Below, piece after piece: positions 20,576-29,931 of a stretch of DNA of 64,000 bases (its first letter is position 1; every line of letters starts with the position of its first letter). The translations under genes and the position numbers were made by a program. Below the pieces are notes generated by a model that searched no databases, was not told the DNA's origin, and saw nothing but the letters and a program-made list of their open reading frames with translations. Source of the stretch: Rhynchopus sp. YZ270_cl-10. Its lineage: Eukaryota > Euglenozoa > Diplonemea > Diplonemida > Diplonemidae. The DNA lies in assembly GCA_964035575.1 (NCBI GenBank), contig OZ037851.1:558001-622000 (forward strand). Direction: 5' to 3'.

Positions 20576-21237
20576 CAGTTTGAGAAATGTCGTGTGGGTG
20601 GAGGGGGTAGAGGGGTCATGTGATTAAAGAGAGTAGCTTTTTGGAAAAAAAGACCCAAGAGAGAAGAGAGAAGAGAGAAGAGTGAAAAGGATGAATGCAT
20701 GTGCACATCTTCTAAAGACGCTCCCAAAAGAAGAAAGGGCTGTGTGGGGGAGAGTTATAGAAAAGATTACGCCCCAAAGAGAAATGGATTTCATTATACT
20801 TTCTGGAACAGAAAGTGTGAAAGTTAAAAAAAGAAAGGGGGATAGTCAGCTTTACCGAAGGTAATTTAACTGAAGGTAATAATGTGCGGATTGCTTAGCT
20901 TCCCATGGTTGATACGCGCTGAAACACCGGGTAGATTTTTTTTTTGCTCGTCAGGCTTGATGTGTCTTATTCCTTTTGCGGCATACCGACCGCGTATGAT
21001 ACCATCCCTGGAAAGCCAAAAAAAACCCCCCGTAGGGAACCAGAAGGAACGAAGTCGAAATAATCACTGTTTAGTATGGAACACCAAACAAAAAGGGGGC
21101 TCGCTTGAGTGCGACGGTTGTGCAGGAGGGGGGGGGAGAAAACTTGCCTATTATGAATGTGCATCTAAACAATAACAACAGTGTGTACAAGAAAAAATTT
21201 AAAACAACCGGCTGTTTTTTGTGGCGCAGTTCTTTTC
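20576..21237. other. Spacer without recognisable gene
   Basis: A/T-rich with a GGAGAA run near 20655-20690; short ORFs only, none persuasive. Confidence 0.4.
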
Positions 21238-21525
21238 TTAGGTATGGCGTGCCGCACTGACTGCGTTACCAGCAGCACGGGCAGAATATGCGTCATTGGA
21301 AGGGGCAGGGAGGGTCTTGATGAGGAACAAACAACACGGGTCCTCAATGTCCTTGCACGCCATCTCGAGGAAGTGCAACTTGCGTGGGGTGAAGCCCTTG
21401 TTCACGGAGGCCTCCCACAGTGCGTTCATCCCTTGCGGGCATTCGACCCTGCGCGACTCGAACAACGCATCCAATCCGTGCAAACCCTTTTCAGGAAAGC
21501 CTCTCAAGGCCTCAAACCTAGACAT
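21238..21525 (-). CDS. Small ORF or exon, unknown
   Basis: 95 codons starting ATG at 21523-21525, preceded directly by a CACACAG acceptor-like site. The composition (GLHGLDALFESRR, NALWEASVNKGF, LHFLEMACKDIEDP) looks like globular helical protein and is GC-richer than the surroundings. It may be a short gene or the last exon of a longer one. The overlapping plus-strand ORF is less protein-like. No family recognised. Confidence 0.45.
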   Translation of the reverse strand: MSRFEALRGFPEKGLHGLDALFESRRVECPQGMNALWEASVNKGFTPRKLHFLEMACKDIEDPCCLFLIKTLPAPSNDAYSARAAGNAVSAARHT

Positions 21526-21953
21526 CTGTGTGGTGTACGGGATGGGACAATCCGTCGTCTGAGGAGGGTTGGTTGAGTATTAAGTGAAGTGAAAATGTGT
21601 TAAGCACGAAATCAAGACTGGAGGGTCAAAGCGAGTATATGCAGGGAGGCATGCTCGAATGGGAAACGCTTATTTGAGTAAGTGAAGTGTGAAATATGGG
21701 TAGGGAGGGAGGGAGGAGGGGAAATCAGTGTTCCTAACGCTAGTTTTAAACTAAACGTTTTAAACGTTTTAAATTCTAAACGTTTTAAACTGTTTTAAAC
21801 GTTTTAAACTCGAATAAAAAACGGTGGTGAATTTTGGCTTTTCAGGCAAAAAAAAATTTTTTTTTTTTTTTTTTTGCAGGCAAAAAAAAATGTCTTTGCG
21901 AAAAAATGTGGTATTTTCCTCTTTGCTGAACTTTTCAGTGGCAGCAGGCACGG

Positions 21954-21985
21954 TGTAATTAGACACCGCATGGTGTCTAATTACA
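21954..21985. repeat. Perfect 14-bp hairpin at the edge of the RNase H piece
   Basis: TGTAATTAGACACC, loop GCAT, then the exact complement. It lies where the RNase H reading frame ends and may mark the capture junction. Confidence 0.75.
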
Positions 21986-22558
21986 AGGTGCCACCAGCTC
22001 TGCCTGATAGGCCGAGCAGAGTGTGCCTGCGCCACTGGATGCTTGATGTGCCCCCTTTGGTGTAGTGGAGCCGTCGTTGTGATAGAAGATGGCCCCCACT
22101 CCTCCTTGGGGGTGCGCTGGTCTGGTGGTCAGTGAAGCACGTGGTGTTCTGTTTACCGTGTGCAAGGATCCGTCTGTGTAGACGCGTACCGTGTGGGGTG
22201 GCAGAGCCGCAAGAGCCAGTTCCGTCCTTTGCCGGTTCTCTTTGCTGCTTGCAGAGTCACTCTTGCTGACACCCGGTATTTCTGGTGTGATCAGCACGTC
22301 ATTCAGCGTACGATCCCACTCCCACGGTGACACGGGGTCGTGGTCCAGTAAGGGTGCGCGTATGCTGTGGCGATAGGCTCCCGTCTCCTCCACAGTCTCT
22401 ATCGCTCCGGCAAGCCAGCTGTCGCCTGCAGGTAGCTTGGTCGATGTCGCAGCAGCTCTACCAGGGGAGTCCTCCACCCGCATGAACTTCTCCAGGTCGT
22501 CCGCCGCTGCTGTTGTGAACAGAGAAGACACAGTGGTGTCCCATGGTGTCCCCATCAC
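21977..22558 (-). pseudogene. RNase H domain fragment of a non-LTR retrotransposon
   Basis: Open frame of 193 codons. The second half shows a LINE-type RNase H: VRVYTDGSLHT (catalytic Asp), then GGVGAIFYHNDGS, then SAYQAELVA (catalytic Glu). The domain ends right after this, so the remaining RNase H acidic residues are missing. The upstream part (PVSPWEWDRTL region) resembles the linker before RNase H in such ORF2 proteins. It sits inside the hAT element and is probably not functional alone. Confidence 0.75.
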
Positions 22559-22647
22559 ACACTAGCCCACTCAACTTATCTTTTTCTCATGCAGGTGCGT
22601 GCAGATCTCCTCCGCATTGTGCAAGTCCTCCTCCAAAACTTTTGTGC

Positions 22648-22970
22648 TTACAGGGCGGGCATCCGCACCCTCGCGACAAGGGTGAACACCTTCTCGTCGT
22701 TGTGCGCCTTCCAGCCATCAACGAAAACCGAGATGTGCAGGCTCTTTGCTAGGGCTGCTCTCACGGGAACCATGACCCTGTCATACTCAGCCTTAAGTAC
22801 CCTGTTACCCATCTGGAACCCGCTGGGAATTTTTGACACATCAAATGCTGGCACCAAGCGCTTGATCAGCCAGGTTTTGGCGCACTCATTAGGGTACCGT
22901 ACAGGAAACAAGTTAGCAGGAGAAACCAAGAAAAACCAGGCTAAATTGACCCCAGATGCACCAAAACTAT
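22648..22970 (-). pseudogene. hAT transposase fragment
   Basis: Reads AEYDRVMVPVRAALAKSLHISVFVDGWKAHNDEKVFTLVARV in pieces that match the hAT catalytic-core start, where an Asp-Gly-Trp follows a helix and a beta strand. Only about 100 residues remain; zinc finger, rest of the core and dimerisation domain are absent. Confidence 0.6.
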
Positions 22971-23190
22971 GATTTTTGATACAGAAAAAAAATTCAAAAA
23001 ATTCCCCCCACATTTTTTACGTTTTTTTGTGCAGAACTGTCACCCGTTTTTTATTCGAGTTTAAAACGTTTAAAACGTTTTAAACGCAAAATTAGGAACA
23101 CTGGGGGAAATGGTTGAAAGAAAGAGAGAGAAAAGGGATGACTGGGTTGTTCTATTTACTCTGTTCCATCATCAGATGTCTGTTTCTATA

Positions 23191-23809
23191 TGGGTGAATG
23201 CGTAAAACCCCCCCTCCCCTAAATTTCACTACGATTTTTGATTTTTTTTTATTTCTGTTGGGAGGCTATGAGAGGTCGAGGTGCATGTACAAGGGGTGTT
23301 TGGGGGGTCTGGGGGGCCTGGGGACCCTGGGAGGGTGTTTTGGGGTCTTTTTTATGATGTGCGACGCTTTTTTGGACATGAACGTGTATTGTGGCCCGTC
23401 TTACCACAGGTTTTACACGTTTTATGTGAAACTGAGGAAACTGAAGAAATAAAAGACCGCGTTCTCTTAGCCATGCGGTGACGGGCGGTCATCTCTTCTT
23501 CTTCTTGAGGGACAGGATCGTGCTCCTCGTCAGAGGAGTCACCGATTATATCAAGGTAGCTGTTGAGTCCAACTCTGGGCATTCTTTATGCGTCTATCTG
23601 TTCTGGGGGTAGGGAGTAAAAATAGCCCAAAAACACGTAAAAATACCCCAAAATGGGTCAAAATAAGTATATTTTTTCCCAAAAGCCCCCAAAACCCGCC
23701 GGAAAATGGTTTTGGGGGTGGTTCTGGGCAGTTTTCGGCGCTGATTTCTGGTAAAACCTCAAAAATCGTAGTGAAATTTAGGGGAGGGGGGGTTTTACGC
23801 ATCGACCCA
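23191..23809 (-). mobile_element. TA-flanked 619-bp element with zinc-knuckle ORF
   Basis: TIRs of about 50 bp: TGGGTGAATGCGTAAAACCC at left, with a long block CCCTAAATTTCACTACGA mirrored at right. TA is on both sides (23189-23190 and 23810-23811). It contains the 76-codon ORF at 23352-23582. Too small for a full transposase, so probably non-autonomous. Confidence 0.75.
23352..23582 (-). CDS. Zinc-knuckle peptide inside a transposon
   Basis: 76 residues from ATG: acidic middle, then a CKTCGKTGHNTRSCPKK zinc knuckle (C-x2-C-x4-H-x4-C). This knuckle is common at the C-terminus of MULE-type and related transposases, so the ORF is likely the surviving tail of a transposase rather than a host gene. 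Confidence 0.5.
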   Translation of the reverse strand: MPRVGLNSYLDIIGDSSDEEHDPVPQEEEEMTARHRMAKRTRSFISSVSSVSHKTCKTCGKTGHNTRSCPKKRRTS

Positions 23810-24047
23810 TATTTTTTTCACGATACCAGAGGGGCTAACCGGCCTACACCAGCCTAAATTAGTAGCCGCAAATTATAAATAGCGGCTGCACCCGAGGCAA
23901 ACAAGAACAACCTCATCGGAGCCGATAACACAGAAATCTGCTTTCCCCCCTCCCCACCTTCCCTCCGGTTGAGGAACCCATACCAGAAGAGAAACCCTGT
24001 AAACCTTACAGGGGGGGTTTAAAAAAAAATGCAATAATTGTCTCAGC

Positions 24048-27000
24048 TCAGAACAGCTTTAGCACTGCTGGCCTACTTCCTTCTGTGTCCTTGGGGATTA
24101 CCTCTTCGGTAGCCAATGGCGGTGCATTGCAGGACACAAGCTGCGTTTGTGGGACAAACATGCTGCAGTCATTACCTTTTTCGAGACGTTCAAGCGGGAC
24201 GTGAAGGACATCTAGCTCCAGGGCAGTGAGGGCGTGCCGTTCTTCGCAGAGCTCTGTGCAGTCGCTGTCAAAGGAGGCATGCGGCTTGCAGCCTATGGCG
24301 AGCCATCTTCTCAACTCTTCTGCGTCCATGACACATAGGGTGTTCTCCGAGAAGAAGGCCTCTTGGATCTTCAACAGATCATGCGTCGCACCCATGTATG
24401 ATCGAGACGACGTTCCCAAGTAAAACTTCCCCAAGTCCGTTATACCATGCCCCTCTCGGAAGTACCTCGATTTGACCAACCCCTCCGTGATATCACTCAT
24501 AACACCATGAAAGAAGTGCAGAACCGCGCCGTTTGTTCGCTCCATTCGAACACAAAATGATCGCAGAAAGAGAAGTAAGGTGGACCATATTGAAATGTTA
24601 ATGGCACGACTTGTACCAATGTTATACACAGTCGAATGGAGCACATGCAACATCCCCATCATCACAGCATCCGATTCTTTCGAACCATCCAATGACTCCA
24701 ACAGCGCCTCTATGCCCAGCAGACACGCACTCGAGGGGACCACCTTTTGATACAGCGAACGCCCACCTATCTCAACAAAGATGCTGTTGATCATCGGCCT
24801 GAACAGCGGGTCTTGGAGGTGATCCCATTTGTGCAACTGCGAGATGCAATAATAGAGTTCCGCGTAGGACCACACCCCATGCGGAAGGGCACCGCCACTG
24901 AGGGTGAAGATGCGGAGGTAAAGGTCGGGGAACATTGCAGTGAATGCACCCATATCCTCGGGGTACGAAGTGTGCGCCATCATGAGACCGAGGGAGACCT
25001 TAGGCAAGATGTCTATGTGAAAGCCTAGAGGGTACAATGTGCTCAACAATGCGGCTCCGACAGAGGGTTGCTTGCCCTTCGCGTCCTCTATGGTGTAAAG
25101 CAGCAGGTCAGCCTCAGCAGTGAATTGCACTGCAGCGCTGACCCGCTTTTTTCCTTTATGCTCTACCTTTTCAAATTGTAAGTGAAGGTTTAATTGGTTA
25201 AACAGAAAGTGAAATGTGCGTGGCAGCGCAGGACATTGTATCGCAAGGTGCGCCTCTGTTGCGATGGCAGAAAATGGGGCAAAGAGGAGAGCGATTTCAT
25301 CCCTCACAAGGACCGTCATGTACTCGAGGTTCCGTGCTGTCATGACCACTTCGTTCGGCGCAAAGTCACAGAGGATGCGTTTTAGGAGGCGGGTCTCGCT
25401 TTGCCCTGCACGGATTACCTCTCGCAGGACTGAGCTGATGTTTTTGAGGTCGCTGTCGATGGGTGCGCTCAATTGGTTCCCATCACGCCCGATCTCGAAT
25501 GCCATATTGACCAAGCGGAGTAATGCTTGGAGTTTTAAGAGGCGTGTTTTATTTTTGAGTTGTAGGGGACGTATGGCTGGTGTGCTGCGGGATATGCCAC
25601 GGCGGATGTCGTGGAGAGTGGCCAGGTAGGTCGGTCGGGGTGTGGTGGTGGTGTCGGTGTCGGTGGTGTTCAGCTTGCTAGAGAAGAGGAGCCAGCCGGT
25701 AAAGATGCGGAAGAGTTTGACCTGGCTGTGGTGTGGGATCTTCTCGAGGGTCGCGAAGTCGCGCAGTACATCGTTCAGTGCTTCCAAAAGCGGGACCGTC
25801 ATCGTCTCCGGCTTCAAAACAGCTAGCATTCCAAGCAGACCATGATAGCTACGGTCCTCGCAGATACGGTCGCAACTCCCAGGGTTCATCTTAAGCAAAA
25901 AACGCAGCGCCGCCTCGGCCAGGTCTGGGTCCGCTTTATTCTTCGCCTTCATTCCCCCGAGAAACAAATCTCTGAACTGTGTGTAGCCTACACTCTTTAA
26001 TTGCAGGGACATAAATTCTTTGTCTTGGTGCAGAGATCGCTCTGGGAAGACGGCCGCGGGGGAGTGTACATCGGTGTATGGATTCAACTCATCGAAGCAT
26101 CCTGTTGCGTAGAGGAGGTTCACCCAGGAGTGCAGGGAGAACGTTGTGTCCTCCTTGCTGGCAACATAGGAGTTCTTCGAGAGCGCCGCGATTCTGTCAA
26201 TAATGCAGCGTTTGGTGGTCTTGACACGCCCATTCGACGATAGCATATGAGACAACGCAAAGGTCGCAAAGTCATCAGGCAAATCTATCTCCCCCGACAG
26301 CGCCTCCCAAGATAGCAGCACACCCACCACATTGTGGGTTGCAGTCCGCGGTGTCTTCTCTCTGCGGAAAAAGGTCTGAGCCGCAAGTGCCTGTTCACAC
26401 ACCGTACGCACAAAGACGCGCTCCGAAGCACCATCTCCAAACTTTTTGTACCCCTCAATCGCTATCCTAAAATGATACATCAACAAAGACTTCCTCCCCA
26501 CATCAACATCACGCCCCACAGCCACGAACGATCCGTTACACAGAAACGCCAATTCACAGAAACGACTTAACACTTCGAGGGTTTCGAGGGATGAGGAGAA
26601 CCTTTCGTGTTTTGCCACATGCCCTACCGCTTGAGACATATAGCCAAGCAGTCGCGTAAAAGAGTTTTCCGCTCCAACAAAAAAGAGGGGCACATCAGTG
26701 GTTCCCGTAAACCTGCCTTCTCTGTGTAGTGAGTAAACACTGAGGGTAATATGCTGGAGTGTGTTCATGATGGACATAAACACTTCAAACGAGAGGTTCT
26801 GCATCTCCTCGGCGATTTCAACGTTGTTCTTTTTTATTTTTAGTGTGTTTGGTTTGTTTGTAAAGGTTACTGTGCTTTCATTGATGTGGGGAAGGGCTTT
26901 GGCTGCAATGGACGCAGTTATTTCCTCGAGACACGCAAATACTCCGCTGAGCGAGGTGCTATCGATAGGGCGTACAGTGAAGGTTGGGTAGAGGCAGGCT

Positions 27001-27284
27001 TTCTGGTTTACCAACTCCATTTCTGCAATGCAGCGTGCGCAGAGTTCACGGATCGGAAGAGAACCTGATGGCGGTGTACGGGGTCCCCACATCACTTCTT
27101 CTAACACACGTTGTTGCGCATCGGTATTACCTACCTGCAGGGTGCTCATCCCTTCAGCCCTCTGCACCACATCAAAAAACCCTCTCGGATCCGAAAAAAA
27201 TACATTCAACAGTTGCGCCCCCGACGCCTTCGCCTTGGCGGCTCGATACCCATGCCACCGTTGCTGCAGAAGATTAAGCCGCAT
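24048..27284 (-). CDS. Large unknown protein, mostly helical (1,078 residues)
   Basis: A single uninterrupted ORF from ATG (27282-27284) to TAA. GC-richer than the flanks and with globular composition throughout, so clearly coding. Long amphipathic helical stretches (for example SFEVFMSIMNTLQHITLSV near 175, TRLLKLQALLRLVNMAFEI near 600, SIWSTLLLFLRSFCVRMER near 915) suggest an ARM/HEAT- or PPR-like alpha-solenoid, but I cannot see a clean repeat register. The start MRLNLLQQRWHGYRAAKAK is basic and amphipathic and could be a mitochondrial targeting signal, which would fit a mitochondrial RNA or ribosome-associated role; that is speculative. No known domain recognised. Confidence 0.85.
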   Translation of the reverse strand: MRLNLLQQRWHGYRAAKAKASGAQLLNVFFSDPRGFFDVVQRAEGMSTLQVGNTDAQQRVLEEVMWGPRTPPSGSLPIRELCARCIAEMELVNQKACLYPTFTVRPIDSTSLSGVFACLEEITASIAAKALPHINESTVTFTNKPNTLKIKKNNVEIAEEMQNLSFEVFMSIMNTLQHITLSVYSLHREGRFTGTTDVPLFFVGAENSFTRLLGYMSQAVGHVAKHERFSSSLETLEVLSRFCELAFLCNGSFVAVGRDVDVGRKSLLMYHFRIAIEGYKKFGDGASERVFVRTVCEQALAAQTFFRREKTPRTATHNVVGVLLSWEALSGEIDLPDDFATFALSHMLSSNGRVKTTKRCIIDRIAALSKNSYVASKEDTTFSLHSWVNLLYATGCFDELNPYTDVHSPAAVFPERSLHQDKEFMSLQLKSVGYTQFRDLFLGGMKAKNKADPDLAEAALRFLLKMNPGSCDRICEDRSYHGLLGMLAVLKPETMTVPLLEALNDVLRDFATLEKIPHHSQVKLFRIFTGWLLFSSKLNTTDTDTTTTPRPTYLATLHDIRRGISRSTPAIRPLQLKNKTRLLKLQALLRLVNMAFEIGRDGNQLSAPIDSDLKNISSVLREVIRAGQSETRLLKRILCDFAPNEVVMTARNLEYMTVLVRDEIALLFAPFSAIATEAHLAIQCPALPRTFHFLFNQLNLHLQFEKVEHKGKKRVSAAVQFTAEADLLLYTIEDAKGKQPSVGAALLSTLYPLGFHIDILPKVSLGLMMAHTSYPEDMGAFTAMFPDLYLRIFTLSGGALPHGVWSYAELYYCISQLHKWDHLQDPLFRPMINSIFVEIGGRSLYQKVVPSSACLLGIEALLESLDGSKESDAVMMGMLHVLHSTVYNIGTSRAINISIWSTLLLFLRSFCVRMERTNGAVLHFFHGVMSDITEGLVKSRYFREGHGITDLGKFYLGTSSRSYMGATHDLLKIQEAFFSENTLCVMDAEELRRWLAIGCKPHASFDSDCTELCEERHALTALELDVLHVPLERLEKGNDCSMFVPQTQLVSCNAPPLATEEVIPKDTEGSRPAVLKLF

Positions 27285-27934
27285 TTTTCATAGGTGTATG
27301 GAGGGAGCAAAGGAGGATTCTGAGGAAATTATTTTGAGTGAGATCGGTGCGCGAAAGAGGGGGGGAAACTGTTGGGGGGAAAAGGGGTTTTTTCTTAGTG
27401 CCATTGAAGGAATGCACCACTACTCTGCCTCAGGGGGTCAGATCCTGCAAAGCGAGAATCTTCTTCCAGAAACACACGCAGCCCACCCATCACTGCAGTT
27501 AACTTCCTTGAACGGAACGCCCCCCCTTTAGGTGACGTATTCCCTTTTCACCGTTCCCAACGATCCAAGGCGTCTCTCCAGAGGGGGGAGGTGTGTACCA
27601 CAGCCCAAACCAAACACCTCACTGCGGCACAGAAGTGGAAACTAGAAGAGGAACTTAGCCTGAAAACAGTGGGGGAAAAATGGGGGGGGGTTTCCTCCAA
27701 CATTTTTTTATAACTTTTTTTTTTTGAATAGGGGAGAGAGGGGATTGGGGAAGTTTTTTTTTTTGTTTTTTTTTTTTTGAAAACTTGGTTGTATTAGTGT
27801 AGACACCCGAGGATGAACTCCACTATGTTTGTTGTTGTTGTTTGCTGCCGTGACGAACCCTCAGAGAGGGGGGGGCGAGAAAAAAAAAGGGGGGGGGGGG
27901 GGGGAGCAGGCCTCTGGGTAATTTTTCGGCCGAT
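27285..27934. other. Intergenic spacer
   Basis: No convincing gene. A CTCAG acceptor-like site lies 33 bases upstream of the 1,078-residue gene. Family D hairpin at 27779-27826. Confidence 0.45.
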
Positions 27935-28052
27935 GTTGGCCTTGGGGGGTGGGTGGTACCCCCCCCCCCCACCGCTGTACACAGTTACACAGGGGCTGGG
28001 CCGAAGAAAAATTTTTCCGACCAATTTTTGCCCACAAACCACCTGAATTAGC

Positions 28053-28130
28053 TGGGTGTTGGGAGGTGTTGGGAGGTGTTGGGAGGTGTTGGGGGGCGTT
28101 GGGGGGTGTTGGCGGGCGTTGGGAGGTGAG
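28053..28130 (+). repeat. TGTTGGGAGG minisatellite, first array
   Basis: About eight 10-bp units of TGTTGGGAGG with G/C variants. A second array of the same unit lies at 29461-29530, in the same orientation, on the other side of the 9-bp and 7-bp arrays. Confidence 0.85.
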
Positions 28131-28282
28131 GCACTTTTTTTCCCACCGGCGTGAGCCTTTTTCTCGTTGGTGAAGTTTTTTAAACACCTGCATTATCATT
28201 TCCGGAATCCGTCCTCGCTGTGGTGGGGTCAATTTGCCGAAATGGACAAGTTCTGAGTACATACGTGATCAATTTTCTCACG

Positions 28283-28678
28283 CACAGTATACACAGTATA
28301 CACAGTATACACAGTATACACAGTATACACAGTATACACAGTATACACAGTATACACAGTATACACAGTATACACAGTATACACAGTATACACAGTATAC
28401 ACAGTATACACAGTATACACAGTATACACAGTATACACAGTATACACAGTATACACAGTATACACAGTATACACAGTATACACAGTATACACAGTATACA
28501 CAGTATACACAGTATACACAGTATACACAGTATACACAGTATACACAGTATACACAGTATACACAGTATACACAGTATACACAGTATACACAGTATACAC
28601 AGTATACACAGTATACACAGTATACACAGTATACACAGTATACACAGTATACACAGTATACACAGTATACACAGTATA
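28283..28678. repeat. 9-bp minisatellite (ACACAGTAT)n, ~44 copies
   Basis: Homogeneous tandem array with no interruption visible. Because the unit is a multiple of three, it yields long false ORFs on both strands. Confidence 0.97.
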
Positions 28679-28734
28679 CCATAGCTGCACAGTACAGTAC
28701 AGTTCTCGTTTTTGGTCAATTTCCGCACAGTACG

Positions 28735-29257
28735 CAGTACACAGTACACAGTACACAGTACACAGTACACAGTACACAGTACACAGTACACAGTACACAG
28801 TACACAGTACACAGTACACAGTACACAGTACACAGTACACAGTACACAGTACACAGTACACAGTACACAGTACACAGTACACAGTACACAGTACACAGTA
28901 CACAGTACACAGTACACAGTACACAGTACACAGTACACAGTACACAGTACACAGTACACAGTACACAGTACACAGTACACAGTACACAGTACACAGTACA
29001 CAGTACACAGTACACAGTACACAGTACACAGTACACAGTACACAGTACACAGTACACAGTACACAGTACACAGTACACAGTACACAGTACACAGTACACA
29101 GTACACAGTACACAGTACACAGTACACAGTACACAGTACACAGTACACAGTACACAGTACACAGTACACAGTACACAGTACACAGTACACAGTACACAGT
29201 ACACAGTACACAGTACACAGTACACAGTACACAGTACACAGTACACAGTACACAGTA
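28735..29257. repeat. 7-bp minisatellite (ACACAGT)n, ~75 copies
   Basis: Homogeneous array starting 57 bp after the 9-bp array. The unit is the 9-bp unit minus two bases (AT). Confidence 0.97.
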
Positions 29258-29460
29258 GCAGTACAGCACCAGAGGTCGGGATTTTCCCTTGGAGGGCGTC
29301 TAAATTAATACATTTTTCGCTTTTTTTCCCAAATTTCCACTTTGCCTTTGCCACTATTTTTTTGTTTGACTTGGAACCGGGACCCCCCTGGAACCCCCTC
29401 CAGAAGGGGGTACAGAACACCCTCAAAAAAAAAAAATCCCAAAATTCGGGCTAAATTGGA

Positions 29461-29530
29461 GGGGTGTTGGGAGGTGTTGGGAGGCGTTGGGAGGTGTTGG
29501 GAGGGCGTTGGGAGGCGTTGGGAGGGTTTG
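29461..29530 (+). repeat. TGTTGGGAGG minisatellite, second array
   Basis: About seven units related to 28053-28130. Confidence 0.85.
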
Positions 29531-29570
29531 CCGTTTTTTGCAAATCAGGTGGACAAAAAATCGAAAAAAA

Positions 29571-29796
29571 AAATTTTTTTTTTCGATTCTCCTGTGTCTG
29601 TGCGTGCTGTGATGGGGTCATTTCGCGCTCAGAAATGAGTATTTTTGACCCAAAATACATGTGTCAGTTTTTATACGATTTTTGAAAATTTCAGTCCAAA
29701 ACTGACACATGTATTTTGGGTCAAAAATACTCATTTCTGAGCGCGAAATGACCCCATCACAGCACGCACAGACACAGGAGAATCGAAAAAAAAAGT
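29571..29796. repeat. ~97-bp near-perfect palindrome
   Basis: Arms about 29572-29669 and 29697-29794 look identical as inverted copies across a ~27-bp spacer. The arm includes CGATTCTCCTGTGTCTGTG, GTGATGGGGTCATTTCGCG and GAGTATTTTTGACCC. A third, diverged single copy lies at 60441-60530. Confidence 0.9.
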
Positions 29797-29931
29797 TTTT
29801 TTTTTCGATTTTTTGTGGGCAAAAATTGGTTGGAAAAATTTTTCTTCGGCCCAGCCCCTGTACAACCGTGTACAGAGGGGGGGGGGGGGGGGGGGGGGGG
29901 GGGGTACCCACCACCCCTAATCCGTGTTGGC

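Larger units (their letters stand above)
21726..23103 (-). mobile_element. hAT-type DNA transposon with captured LINE fragment
   Basis: Terminal inverted repeats CAGTGTTCCTAA at 21726 and its complement ending 23103 are flanked by a perfect 8-bp duplication, GGGGAAAT (21718-21725 and 23104-23111). Both characters are typical of hAT elements. Subterminal AAACGTTTTAAACG words occur at both ends and a shared inner block follows (AAACTCGAATAAAAAACGG). Inside, on the minus strand, a hAT transposase piece (22648-22970) is followed by a LINE-like RNase H piece (21977-22558). At 1,378 bp it is non-autonomous. The intact duplication suggests a fairly recent insertion. Confidence 0.88.
27935..29931. 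mobile_element. ~2 kb foldback element packed with minisatellites
   Basis: Left arm about 27935-28038 and right arm about 29812-29931 are long inverted copies of each other (GGTGGTACCCCC, GCTGTACAC, CAGGGGCTGGGCCGAAG, AAAATTTTTCC, CAATTTTTGCCCACAAA). Between them lie two TGTTGGGAGG minisatellites, a 9-bp array, a 7-bp array and a large palindrome, listed separately. All long ORFs here are translations of tandem repeats, not genes. I could not define a target duplication. Confidence 0.75.

Noticed and set aside
28180-29454. Long ORFs (up to 406 codons) of Tyr-Thr-Gln or Cys-Val-Leu repeats on both strands
   Set aside because: They are translations of the 9-bp and 7-bp minisatellites in every frame.
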